A stretch of DNA of 32,455 bases from Lishizhenia tianjinensis. Lineage in GTDB: Bacteria; Bacteroidota; Bacteroidia; Flavobacteriales_D; Crocinitomicaceae. Shown here piece after piece: positions 15,984-24,585 of the stretch. The notes under the pieces are model-generated. The model did not search any database. It saw only the letters and a program-made list of their open reading frames with translations, and was not told where the DNA came from. The stretch spans positions 1 to 32,455 of the forward strand of contig CAMBBW010000009.1 of NCBI GenBank assembly GCA_945863425.1, read 5' to 3'. Within the stretch, counting starts at the first letter, position 1; each line of letters begins with the position of its first letter. Both the position numbers and the translations under genes were made by a program.

Positions 15984-17738
15984 ATGAAGTCGCTGAGCTA
16001 TCTCAACAAATATTTTATTAAATACAAATGGCACCTTTTATTGGGGATTTTGTTCACAATTGTTTCCAATTATTTTGGAGTGAAAATGCCTGTTTATGTG
16101 AAGGAAACAGTGGATGATTTCATGACTAATACAAATTTTACAAAGGTTGATAGTGTTTTATTATTGTCGCTTAAATTGGGAGGGATATATATGTTTCTTT
16201 CCATCGCAAAGGGTTTTTTCCTTTTTCTCATGCGTCAAACGATCATTGTGATGTCTCGATTAATTGAATTTGATTTAAAAAATGAAATTTATACACAGTA
16301 TCAAAATTTAGATACGCCATTTTACAAACGAAATTCTACGGGTGATTTAATGAATCGGATTTCGGAAGATGTCAGTCAAGTTCGCATGTACTTAGGTCCT
16401 GGAGTTATGTATTCAATCAACTTGGTTGTCTTGTTTTTTATGGTAATCTACCAGATGATTGCAATCAACCCTATTTTGACATTTTTTGTCTTGTTACCGC
16501 TCCCAATTATGTCTGTGTTGATCTATTTTGTTTCTACAAAAATGAATCAGTTAAGTGGGAAGGTACAAGAAGAACAATCTAATTTATCAACCATTGCTCA
16601 GGAGTCTTTTGCTGGAATGCGTGTAATTAAAGCCTATAGCAGAGAAAAAGAAATTTGGGAAGGATTTTCTTCTTCCTCCTCAGCGTATAAAAAAAGGACG
16701 ATGAAATTGGTTTTCGTCAATTCATTATTTATGCCAACTATGATGTTTCTCATTGGATTAAGTACATTGATTGCAATCTATTTAGGAGGATTAATGGTGT
16801 ATGAAAAAACAATTTCATTAGGCGGGATTGTTGCTTTCATTTTTTTTGTGAATAATTTGACATGGCCATTTGCTAGTATAGGATGGGTTACTTCTTTAAT
16901 TCAACGGGCTGCAGCATCTCAAAAAAGAATCAATGAGTTTTTGATTCAACATCCAGAGGTGGTTTCAACCAATCAATCGAAGTTCGTTTTTAATGGTAAG
17001 ATCGAATTTTCTCACGTTTCATTTACTTATTCAAACACAGGTATTCAGGCGATAAAAGACATTAGCTTTACCGTGAATAAAGGCGAAACCCTTGCAATAA
17101 TTGGAAGAACAGGAAGTGGGAAATCAACTCTTTTGAGTTTGTTAATGCGTCAATTTGACGTGACAGCTGGAGCTGTTTTTGTGGATGGAGAAGAGATAAA
17201 ATCGATTAACTTGGAATCATTTCGTGATCAGACGGGGATTGTTCCGCAGGATGTGTTTTTATTTTCCGATACCATTAAAAATAATTTGCAATTTGGGTCT
17301 ATTTCAAACCAAGTTACAATGGAACGACTTATTCAAGTTACCAAAGAAGCGCATGTCTATCACAACATTCAAGATTTTCCAGATCAATTTGAAACCGCAC
17401 TTGGTGAGCGTGGAGTCAATTTGAGTGGAGGTCAAAAACAACGTGTTAGTATTGCGCGCGCCTTGATACGCAATCCAACATTACTTTTATTGGATGATTG
17501 TTTATCGGCGGTTGATACAGAGACGGAGGAAATTATTTTAACCAATTTGAAAAAAATGGAAAAAGAAAGAACCTCGATCATTGTTAGTCATCGAATATCA
17601 GCCGTAAGAAATGCCAATAAAATAATTGTAATCGATGGGGGTGAGGTGGTTGAATCTGGTTCACACAACTCGTTAATGATGGAGAATGGCATTTATGCTG
17701 AAATGTATGCTAAACAGTTGGCAGAAGAAAAATCTTAA
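15984..17738 (+). CDS. ABC transporter ATP-binding/permease protein (MsbA-like exporter)
   Basis: This is a half-size type IV ABC exporter with the membrane domain fused to the ATPase. Residues about 1-320 hold six transmembrane helices with the usual intracellular loops (for example DTPFYKRNSTGDLMNRISED). The nucleotide-binding domain has Walker A GRTGSGKST (about 374), the signature LSGGQKQR (about 480), Walker B LLLLDD (about 505) and the switch His in VSHR. The substrate is unknown; lipid, glycolipid or drug export are family options. The start at 15984 (MKSLSYLNKYF) is preferred over 15927 because the candidate -7 box overlaps the earlier start. The protein has 584 residues. The last 29 bases overlap the convergent Nudix gene. 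Confidence 0.93.
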   Translation: MKSLSYLNKYFIKYKWHLLLGILFTIVSNYFGVKMPVYVKETVDDFMTNTNFTKVDSVLLLSLKLGGIYMFLSIAKGFFLFLMRQTIIVMSRLIEFDLKNEIYTQYQNLDTPFYKRNSTGDLMNRISEDVSQVRMYLGPGVMYSINLVVLFFMVIYQMIAINPILTFFVLLPLPIMSVLIYFVSTKMNQLSGKVQEEQSNLSTIAQESFAGMRVIKAYSREKEIWEGFSSSSSAYKKRTMKLVFVNSLFMPTMMFLIGLSTLIAIYLGGLMVYEKTISLGGIVAFIFFVNNLTWPFASIGWVTSLIQRAAASQKRINEFLIQHPEVVSTNQSKFVFNGKIEFSHVSFTYSNTGIQAIKDISFTVNKGETLAIIGRTGSGKSTLLSLLMRQFDVTAGAVFVDGEEIKSINLESFRDQTGIVPQDVFLFSDTIKNNLQFGSISNQVTMERLIQVTKEAHVYHNIQDFPDQFETALGERGVNLSGGQKQRVSIARALIRNPTLLLLDDCLSAVDTETEEIILTNLKKMEKERTSIIVSHRISAVRNANKIIVIDGGEVVESGSHNSLMMENGIYAEMYAKQLAEEKS

Positions 17739-18354
17739 TTCGCTCTCTCAGTTCATTCAGCATGAGCGATGTTGCCCCCCAAATTGTCTTATTTTCAAAT
17801 TCAAAACAAGGAACATGGGAAAGTACTTCCCCATTTTCTACGGAAATGTCTTTTGAGGTTTGAAACGAAGGGTTTAATAAGGTAGAAAATGATAAAAAAA
17901 GAATTGTGTGAACTTCCAATTCATTCGCTACAAAAGATGGTTTTTTCTCATGAATAAAAACGAATGGATAAACGACATAATTGGTAACGGGAATAAAAAC
18001 CGGACTTAAACTTCCAATATGTTGGGTTGATTGTGGATTAATTCCTAATTCTTCTTCGCTTTCTCGCATTGCTGTATGAACCAAATCTAGGTCTATTTCA
18101 TCCATTTTTCCACCGGGAAATGCTATTTGTCCTGCATGTTTACGCATGATAGAAGGGCGCTCAATTAAAACGATTTTTGGTTCTTTATCAAAAAAAACAT
18201 GAATTCCAACTGCACATTTTATGGCTGATTGAGAATCGATTGAATCCCATAATTTGCGGTAAGGAGACATTTCAAGATGGGCTTTTTTTGCATCAAACGC
18301 GTTATCGAAAATTTGGAATACGTGATTTTCCCACTGATTTTCGTCAAAAGGCAT
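17710..18354 (-). CDS. Nudix hydrolase, CoA-pyrophosphatase type
   Basis: This 214-residue Nudix protein has the extended CoA-type signature: ERPSIMRKHAGQIAFPGGK immediately before the Nudix box, which runs from PGGKMDEID to RESEEELGI. The box has Asp and one extra residue where the canonical Nudix motif has Glu, as in the YeaB/NUDT7 group that cleaves coenzyme A to phosphopantetheine and 3',5'-ADP. Substrate assignment rests on that motif only. The gene ends inside the last codons of the convergent ABC gene. It follows the thioredoxin-like gene by five bases and is probably the last member of the purL-murA operon. Confidence 0.88.
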   Translation of the reverse strand: MPFDENQWENHVFQIFDNAFDAKKAHLEMSPYRKLWDSIDSQSAIKCAVGIHVFFDKEPKIVLIERPSIMRKHAGQIAFPGGKMDEIDLDLVHTAMRESEEELGINPQSTQHIGSLSPVFIPVTNYVVYPFVFIHEKKPSFVANELEVHTILFLSFSTLLNPSFQTSKDISVENGEVLSHVPCFEFENKTIWGATSLMLNELRERIKIFLLPTV

Positions 18355-18359
18355 AGCGA

Positions 18360-18875
18360 TTATTTCTTGAGGTATTTATCCAATGTAATATGTAGATTTA
18401 ATCCACGTAATTCATTCCCTTTGGCGATAATATTTCCATCTTGATCCATTAAAAAGGCAGATGGAATAGAATTTACATAATAATCTTTGGAGGCCTTGGA
18501 TTCACTATCGAGCACGTGGTTTTTCCACATCAAGCCATCGTCTTTTATTGCTTGCTTCCATTGATCCTTATCTTTATCAAGCGATACACTGAACACTTCA
18601 AACCCTTTTCCATTCACGAATTGTTTGTTTTTATATTTTTGATAGGCTTCCACTACTTTTGGGTTTTCTTTTCGACAGGGTCCACACCAGGATGCCCAAA
18701 AATCGATTAGCACCAATTTCCCTTTGAGGGAAGATAATTTCGTTTTTCTACCAGATGGATTAAGTAGTTCGATTTCAGCTGCTTGTTCGGTTGATTCAGA
18801 ATTGATTGATTTCGAATCAGCAGTAGATTTGCAAGAAAAAAGTAGTGTAATTAAAAGAAAGTATAAGAATCTCAT
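18360..18875 (-). CDS. TlpA-like thioredoxin-family lipoprotein
   Basis: This is a 171-residue exported disulfide oxidoreductase of the TlpA/ResA/AhpC-TSA group. The N-terminus is a signal peptide with lipobox LLFSC (Cys15). The thioredoxin domain follows with LVLIDFWASWCGPCRKENP, giving the redox pair C64 and C67. The cis-Pro appears in VNSIPSAFLMDQDG. Such proteins keep cysteines reduced in the periplasm, for example during cytochrome c maturation; the target here is unknown. The start ATG shares one base with the murA stop (TAATG), so translation is likely coupled. Confidence 0.92.
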   Translation of the reverse strand: MRFLYFLLITLLFSCKSTADSKSINSESTEQAAEIELLNPSGRKTKLSSLKGKLVLIDFWASWCGPCRKENPKVVEAYQKYKNKQFVNGKGFEVFSVSLDKDKDQWKQAIKDDGLMWKNHVLDSESKASKDYYVNSIPSAFLMDQDGNIIAKGNELRGLNLHITLDKYLKK

Positions 18876-20185
18876 TAGCCAATTCGTCTTATGTCTGCTC
18901 CAATATTATTTAATCTCAACTCAATATCTTGGTAACCACGATCAATTTGTTCGATGTTGTGAATTACACTTTTTCCTTGAGCCGAAAGTGCCGCTATCAA
19001 AAGGGAAACTCCTGCTCGAATATCTGGCGATGTCATTTGAATTCCTCGCAACGGAAATTCTCTATTAAGTCCAATTACGGTAGCGCGGTGTGGATCACAC
19101 AAAATAATTTGTGCCCCCATATCAATTAATTTATCTACAAAGAACAGACGTGATTCGAACATTTTTTGATGAATCAGTACGGAACCTTTTGCTTGTGTTG
19201 CAATAACTAAAATAATGGATAATAAATCGGGTGTAAAACCAGGCCAAGGCGCATCATAAATAGTTAAAATTGAGCCATCAATAAACGTTTCAATTTCATA
19301 TTTTTCTTGTGCGGGAATATAAATATCATCTCCTCTTTTTTCCAGTTTAATTCCCATGCGACGAAAGACATTTGGAATTATGCCCAAATTCTCCCAGCTT
19401 ACATCTTTGATAGTAATCTCTGATTGAGTCATAGCGGCCAAGCCAATAAAACTTCCGATTTCAATCATGTCAGGCAAAATGCGGTGGTAGCAGCCTTTTA
19501 ATTCTTTAACCCCTTCAATGTGCAATAAGTTCGATCCAATCCCTTCAATTTTTGCGCCCATAGCATTTAACATACGACACAATTGTTGTATATAAGGTTC
19601 ACAAGCTGCATTGTAAAAGGTTGTTTTTCCTTCCGCCATTACCGCAGCCATCAAAATGTTCGCAGTTCCAGTTACGGATGCTTCATCTAAATGAATGTAT
19701 GTCCCTTTTAATTTCTTTGCTTCAATAGAATAAAAGTGATCACCAGCATCGTAATTAAATTTGGCTCCAAGAGTGGTAAATCCTTCAAAGTGTGTGTCTA
19801 ACCTTCTTCTTCCGATTTTATCTCCACCCGGTTTGGGAATAAATCCTTTTCCAAAGCGAGCAAGTAGTGGACCAACAATCATAATTGAACCCCTCAAAGC
19901 AGAAGCTCGATTTTTAAAGTCTTCGGTTTCAAGGTATGCTAAATCAATTTCTTTGGCTTGAAAACTAAAGGTCCCTTTTTCAATTTTCTCAATCTTTACT
20001 CCCATAGTTTGAAGCAAGTTGATTAGTTTATTTACATCAACAATATCAGGGATATTTGAAATTGTGACTTTTTCAGCCGTTAAGAGGGGAGCACACAATA
20101 CCTGAAGTGCTTCGTTTTTTGCTCCTTGAGGTATTAATTCACCTTTGAGTTTTTTACCTCCATGTATTTCGAATGATGCAGACAT
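18875..20185 (-). CDS. murA: UDP-N-acetylglucosamine 1-carboxyvinyltransferase (MurA), Asp-type active site
   Basis: MurA transfers enolpyruvate from PEP to UDP-GlcNAc, the first committed step of peptidoglycan synthesis in the cytoplasm. The 436-residue protein begins SFEIHGGKKLKGELIPQGAK, with the substrate-contacting K23-N24 (GAKNEAL). It has the EPSP-synthase-like double domain to the end, including SPDIRAGVSLLIAAL. The flexible loop reads KPGGDKIGRRRLDTHF, so Asp122 stands where E. coli has Cys115. Asp at this site is known in active MurA enzymes that resist fosfomycin. I chose ATG 20183-20185, one base after the DUF4290 stop; the open frame to 20269 lies inside that gene. The length is normal. 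Confidence 0.95.
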   Translation of the reverse strand: MSASFEIHGGKKLKGELIPQGAKNEALQVLCAPLLTAEKVTISNIPDIVDVNKLINLLQTMGVKIEKIEKGTFSFQAKEIDLAYLETEDFKNRASALRGSIMIVGPLLARFGKGFIPKPGGDKIGRRRLDTHFEGFTTLGAKFNYDAGDHFYSIEAKKLKGTYIHLDEASVTGTANILMAAVMAEGKTTFYNAACEPYIQQLCRMLNAMGAKIEGIGSNLLHIEGVKELKGCYHRILPDMIEIGSFIGLAAMTQSEITIKDVSWENLGIIPNVFRRMGIKLEKRGDDIYIPAQEKYEIETFIDGSILTIYDAPWPGFTPDLLSIILVIATQAKGSVLIHQKMFESRLFFVDKLIDMGAQIILCDPHRATVIGLNREFPLRGIQMTSPDIRAGVSLLIAALSAQGKSVIHNIEQIDRGYQDIELRLNNIGADIRRIG

Positions 20186-20186
20186 A

Positions 20187-20837
20187 TCAAATCTTTTTGA
20201 ATTTCTTTTTTTGCTTTTGTTTGTAGGAGTTGTTTTTGTTATTGTTGGGAATAATTCGTTTTTGTCCATTATTCATTCCCATAGAACGCAACAGTGTGTT
20301 TGTGCTTATTAGTTCATCCGGATTATCTAATACCAACTCACCACGAGATAATTCCTTTAGATTTCCTGCTATTACGTGATTTTCAACAGCATCGTTGTTA
20401 TGGGAGAGATACAATTTTTTCATGAAGTTAGACATGCTTGTTTTCAAGAATTCTTTTTCCTCCGGATTTTTTGTGTCCTTGGCTGTTGCAAGAATTTTCT
20501 CAGTATACTTCCCATAATGTCCATACTTGATGGTGCTTTTAGGGTATTCCAATCGGTTAGGTTTTTCTTGAAGTTTTTCTAGTTTTGGAATTTCATAAGG
20601 AGATTCAACATCTAACTTAAAATCAGACATTAAAAATAAATGTGTCCAAAGTTTGTGTCTGAAATCATCCACGTCTCTCAAATGTGGGTTCAATTGACCC
20701 ATAACTTCGATAATTGCCTGAGCTGCGCGGTTTCGTTCCTCTTTGTTTTCAATTTTCATTGCGAACGAAATCATGTTTTGTACATTTCTTCCGTATTCCG
20801 GAAGTAACATTTTGTCTCTTGTTGTGTTGTATTCCAT
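20187..20837 (-). CDS. DUF4290 family protein, function unknown
   Basis: This 216-residue soluble protein matches the Bacteroidota-specific DUF4290 family. It has YNTTRDKMLLPEYGRNVQNM at the N-terminus, AAQAIIEVMGQLNPHLRD, DFRHKLWTHLFLMSDFKLDV and LKYPKST-like YPKSTIKYGHYGKY. The C-terminus (about residues 195-216) is a Lys/Asn-rich basic tail. No catalytic motif is recognised. It sits two bases after purL and one base before murA, and ends with TGA. A link to cell-wall precursor synthesis is suggested only by position. Confidence 0.9.
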   Translation of the reverse strand: MEYNTTRDKMLLPEYGRNVQNMISFAMKIENKEERNRAAQAIIEVMGQLNPHLRDVDDFRHKLWTHLFLMSDFKLDVESPYEIPKLEKLQEKPNRLEYPKSTIKYGHYGKYTEKILATAKDTKNPEEKEFLKTSMSNFMKKLYLSHNNDAVENHVIAGNLKELSRGELVLDNPDELISTNTLLRSMGMNNGQKRIIPNNNKNNSYKQKQKKKFKKI

Positions 20838-20839
20838 TT

Positions 20840-23077
20840 TTAATTTTCTAAATGCTTAGAAAGAGCATTGTCATAAAGGTTTTTCGCTTCTGTTATAAAG
20901 CCGAAGTGTTCTCCATCAATTTGAAGTTTTCCTTTGGTCACATGACCTAATAAGGTGAAACTTACTGACGAAGATACCATAAATTCGATAAATTCGTCTT
21001 CTTTTTCTTCAGAAACACTTATTACAACTCTTCCTTGCCCTTCGCCAAATAAAAATGCATCTGTTCGAATCTCTGAATCTGTCTCAATATCAAAGCCTAA
21101 TTCACGCGGGAATGACATCTCAACAAGCGTGGTAAATAATCCTCCATCAGAAACATCGTGTGCCGCGTTAATAAACTCATTCTCAATAAGTCCAGCAATT
21201 GTTTGATGTAAATCATATTCTTTTTCGAGATCGAAATAGGGAGCAGGGGAAGCCGTAATTCCATGATGACTCACCAAATATTCGGATGAAGAAATATCAT
21301 TTGTACATTCTCCAACAACAAAAATTAAATCTCCTTTTAGTTTGAAATCCAACGACATCACTTTGTTTTTGTCTGGCACAATGCCAATCATTCCAATTGT
21401 TGGAGTAGGAAATACAGGAACTTCAACTCCATTAGTTACGGTCTGATTGTAAAATGATACATTGCCTCCAGTTACGGGTGTGCCAAATTTCAAACAAGCC
21501 GTCGACATTCCTTTGATAGCACCTACAAATTGCCAGTATGATTCAGGATTATATGGGTTTCCAAAATTCAAGCAATTGGTAATCGCACTTGGTATTCCGC
21601 CTGAACAAACAATGTTTCTGGCTGCCTCAGAGACGGCAATCATGGTTCCAATTTCTGGATCAGCATGCACATATCTTGAGTTACAATCCACGGTCATTGC
21701 CAAAGCCTTATTTGTTTCCTTAATATTCACAATGGCAGCATCACTTGGCTTATTGGTACTCATGTTTTTTGTACCAACCATTGAATCATATTGTTCGTAG
21801 ACCCATCTTTTTGATGCAATATTTGGACGTTGAATGAGTTGATAGGCTATTTCTTTCAAATTACTTGGTTCAGTAATGGAATCAATAGAGAATTTCTTGT
21901 ATTCTTGGAAATAGGCAGGTTCCTTAAACTCACGCTCGTATTGGGGTGCTCCACCTCCTAGAACCAAAGAAACAGCTGGCACATCACCAACTAACGCTTC
22001 ATTCATGTAATATCGAATTCTTCCAGTATCTGTAACAACTCCAATTTCTTCAGCATTCAAATCCCATTTATCAAAAATCCTTTTTACGATATCTTCCTTG
22101 CCTTTTTGAACAACGACTAACATTCTTTCTTGCGATTCGGAAAGTAATATTTCATAAGGAAGCATGTTTTCTTGACGCATCGGAACTTTGTCAAGGTGAA
22201 TTTCCATCCCAACATTACCTGCCGCACTCATCTCGCATGTTGAACAGGTAATTCCTGCCGCACCCATGTCTTGCATTCCTACAATCGCATCGGTTTCAGC
22301 AAGTTCCATTGTTGCTTCAAGCAAGAGTTTTTCCATAAATGGATCACCCACTTGAACAGATGGTAAATCATTGGCTGAATCTTCCGTAATGTCTTTTGAA
22401 GCAAAAGCAGCTCCAGCAATTCCGTCTTTTCCTGTAGATGAGCCTACAATGAAAACAGGGTTTCCAGGGCCTTTCGCCGTGGCTGAAATTATTTTTTTTG
22501 TATCGATTATTCCAGCAGAAAAAGCATTTACTAATGGATTGGTGTTAAATGAATCATCAAAGAAAACTTCACCACCCACAATTGGAATTCCAAAAGCATT
22601 TCCATAATCACCAATTCCTTTAACAACTCCTCGCACTAGCCATTTTGTTCGAGCGGATTCAATATTACCAAAACGCAACGAATTTAACTGAGCGATTGGT
22701 CGGGCTCCCATCGTAAAAATATCCCGATTAATTCCACCAACTCCTGTAGCGGCTCCTTGATAGGGCTCTAAGGCACTCGGGTGATTGTGTGATTCAATTT
22801 TGAAAACACAACCCAAGCCATCACCAATATCCACCATTCCGGCATTTTCTTCTCCCGCTTTAACAAGCATGTGAGGACCATCTTTGGGTAGTTTTTTTAA
22901 ATATAAAATTGAATTTTTGTAGGCACAATGCTCTGACCACATAACGGAATAAACGGCAGTTTCCGTGAAATTTGGCGTTCGTCCAAGAATTTCTTTAATC
23001 ATCTCAAATTCATCCGCTCTTAGTCCTAAGTCTATTGCTTGTTCAAGAGTTGCTTCTTGTTTTATTGTCTGTTGCAT
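20840..23077 (-). CDS. purL: Phosphoribosylformylglycinamidine synthase subunit PurL (small type)
   Basis: PurL is the synthase subunit converting FGAR to FGAM with ATP and ammonia in purine biosynthesis. At 745 residues it is the small PurL, which works with separate PurS and PurQ (glutaminase) subunits not present in this window. It has two AIRS-type halves. Hallmarks are [19 protein letters not shown] near residue 50, [27 protein letters not shown], and the second-half KYVH-like [13 protein letters not shown] and [18 protein letters not shown]. The start is ATG at 23075-23077. It is the first gene of the operon purL-DUF4290-murA-thioredoxin-Nudix. Confidence 0.96.
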   Translation of the reverse strand: MQQTIKQEATLEQAIDLGLRADEFEMIKEILGRTPNFTETAVYSVMWSEHCAYKNSILYLKKLPKDGPHMLVKAGEENAGMVDIGDGLGCVFKIESHNHPSALEPYQGAATGVGGINRDIFTMGARPIAQLNSLRFGNIESARTKWLVRGVVKGIGDYGNAFGIPIVGGEVFFDDSFNTNPLVNAFSAGIIDTKKIISATAKGPGNPVFIVGSSTGKDGIAGAAFASKDITEDSANDLPSVQVGDPFMEKLLLEATMELAETDAIVGMQDMGAAGITCSTCEMSAAGNVGMEIHLDKVPMRQENMLPYEILLSESQERMLVVVQKGKEDIVKRIFDKWDLNAEEIGVVTDTGRIRYYMNEALVGDVPAVSLVLGGGAPQYEREFKEPAYFQEYKKFSIDSITEPSNLKEIAYQLIQRPNIASKRWVYEQYDSMVGTKNMSTNKPSDAAIVNIKETNKALAMTVDCNSRYVHADPEIGTMIAVSEAARNIVCSGGIPSAITNCLNFGNPYNPESYWQFVGAIKGMSTACLKFGTPVTGGNVSFYNQTVTNGVEVPVFPTPTIGMIGIVPDKNKVMSLDFKLKGDLIFVVGECTNDISSSEYLVSHHGITASPAPYFDLEKEYDLHQTIAGLIENEFINAAHDVSDGGLFTTLVEMSFPRELGFDIETDSEIRTDAFLFGEGQGRVVISVSEEKEDEFIEFMVSSSVSFTLLGHVTKGKLQIDGEHFGFITEAKNLYDNALSKHLEN

Positions 23078-23093
23078 AATTAAACGTGTTGAA

Positions 23094-23101
23094 CAAAAGT
23101 A
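23094..23101 (-). promoter_or_regulatory. Candidate -7 element for purL operon
   Basis: The minus-strand TACTTTTG matches TAnnTTTG and lies 17 bases upstream of the purL ATG, implying a very short leader. No TTG at an optimal -33 distance was found. Confidence 0.4.
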
Positions 23102-23272
23102 AGCAATATCATTTTCTTATGTATCGAAACAAAAGAGATAATTGAATAAATTAATAACAACTTAACTAGAAAATATGTGAATAAGTGTCTGTGAAAAATA
23201 GATGTCTTTTTAGGGTGGTAAAAATCGAAAACAGGCTCGGATGCTAAATTAATTTCTGAAACAGATTAATTG

Positions 23273-23280
23273 TATCTTTG
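23273..23280 (+). promoter_or_regulatory. Candidate -7 element for the polysaccharide operon
   Basis: TATCTTTG matches TAnnTTTG. It ends 30 bases before the ATG at 23311 and only six before the ATG at 23287. A clear TTG at -33 is not seen. The rest of the gap back to purL (23078-23272) is AT-rich and shows nothing else recognisable. Confidence 0.5.
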
Positions 23281-23310
23281 TCGCTCATGGTTCTCCAACG
23301 AATTAAAAAT

Positions 23311-24585
23311 ATGAAGAATAGTGATTTCATAAAATCACTCACTGTTCTTTTGACGGGTACATTAATCGCTCAAGCAATTGGGTATCTTTTAGCACCTATA
23401 TTAACTAGACTTTACACACCATCCGAAATAGGTGAATTGGGATTTTATTTGCGTTTAACAGGTTTTTTATCGGCAATAGCAACATTAAGGTATGAATTAG
23501 CTATTCCGCTACCCAAAAATCATGGTCATTCTTATTTATTGTATCGACTTTCATTGATGATTTCAATAATCATTTTGTGTTTTATTTTTCTCATATTAGG
23601 TGGAATACTTTTTTCAGGTTATTCTATCGGAATGGAATTGTGGTATTTGATAATGGTTATTTTGGGTGCCGCATTTACAGTTGTCATTAATCTTGGAACT
23701 AATTGGTCGGTTAGAATGGGTTCTTTCTCTGTTATCTCAAGGCAAAAAATTGTAAATTCATTCTTGTCCAATGGTCTTAAATGGTTTTTTGCACTTTTTT
23801 CATGGAGTTATTTTGGATTGATTCTTTCAACCTTAATAGGATTAATGGTTTCTTCAATTGAAATAATATTCAATTTCAAAAAAATAAAAGAAAAATTCAA
23901 GCATTTCAGGTCTTCTAGAAAAACTAGATTTTTAATGAAAAACCACATTGAATTTCCTTTAGTTAATTTGCCCCATGTTATTATCGATAATGGCAGGGAT
24001 ATGTTGGTTGCATCTCTTATTTTTACTCATTTTTCGAGTAGTATCTACGGTTCTTTTAGTCATTCATATAATATGCTGCGCATCCCTATGATGTTGGTTG
24101 GCGTATCGCTAAGTCAGCTTTTTTATAACCAAGTAGTAAAGAAATACAATAATAATGAACCAATTCTACCACTATTTACGAAGATAATTGGCTTTTTAAC
24201 TTTATTGAGCATTGTGCCATTTACAACATTATATTTTTATGGTGAAACTATTTTTAGTTGGGTTTTTGGAGCTCCGTGGGCTTTATCTGGACGTTACTCA
24301 GAAACAATGTCTTTCTGGTTACTGGTTAATTTTATTCTTTCACCAATTTCTTCTTTGCCTCTCATTATTGGTATTCAGCGATTAGCATTTGTTTTTGGAA
24401 TAATTAGTGCGCTTATTCAGGTAATTCCCTTGTGGTTAATTCCCCACTTTTATGGGAATTCAGAACCCATTTTTGCATTGTCACTGCAAATAATTTCTTA
24501 TTCTCAAGCAGTTTGGTTGATGTTTTGTGTCGTTTTCTATTCTATTTTTGTTTATAAAAACGATCTGAGATTAAAAAATGAATAA
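23311..24585 (+). CDS. Oligosaccharide/lipopolysaccharide flippase family protein (Wzx-like)
   Basis: This is a polytopic membrane protein of the MOP superfamily (424 residues, about 12-14 helices) that would flip lipid-linked glycan units across the inner membrane. The N-terminal GTLIAQAIGYLLAPILTRLYTPSEIGELG stretch is the usual Polysacc_synt beginning. A later AASLIFTHFSSS-like VASLIFTHFSSSIYGSFSH and LVGVSLSQLFYNQ fit the same family. I prefer ATG 23311 because the candidate -7 box leaves no room for an RNA leader before ATG 23287. It is the first gene of the operon, and its last eight bases overlap the next gene. Confidence 0.88.
   Translation: MKNSDFIKSLTVLLTGTLIAQAIGYLLAPILTRLYTPSEIGELGFYLRLTGFLSAIATLRYELAIPLPKNHGHSYLLYRLSLMISIIILCFIFLILGGILFSGYSIGMELWYLIMVILGAAFTVVINLGTNWSVRMGSFSVISRQKIVNSFLSNGLKWFFALFSWSYFGLILSTLIGLMVSSIEIIFNFKKIKEKFKHFRSSRKTRFLMKNHIEFPLVNLPHVIIDNGRDMLVASLIFTHFSSSIYGSFSHSYNMLRIPMMLVGVSLSQLFYNQVVKKYNNNEPILPLFTKIIGFLTLLSIVPFTTLYFYGETIFSWVFGAPWALSGRYSETMSFWLLVNFILSPISSLPLIIGIQRLAFVFGIISALIQVIPLWLIPHFYGNSEPIFALSLQIISYSQAVWLMFCVVFYSIFVYKNDLRLKNE

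Noticed and set aside
18724-19068. 114-residue open frame on the plus strand across the murA/thioredoxin junction
   Set aside because: It lies opposite two confident coding genes and has no recognisable motif, so it was treated as a chance frame.
20186-20269. MurA extended by 28 residues from 20269
   Set aside because: The extension lies inside the DUF4290 gene and reads as Lys/Thr/Asn-rich sequence unlike MurA. The conserved N-terminus begins just after ATG 20185.
21462-21800. 112-residue open frame on the plus strand opposite purL
   Set aside because: It is antisense to a well-conserved coding region, shows no family resemblance, and has no promoter or start signal. It is a shadow of purL codon usage.
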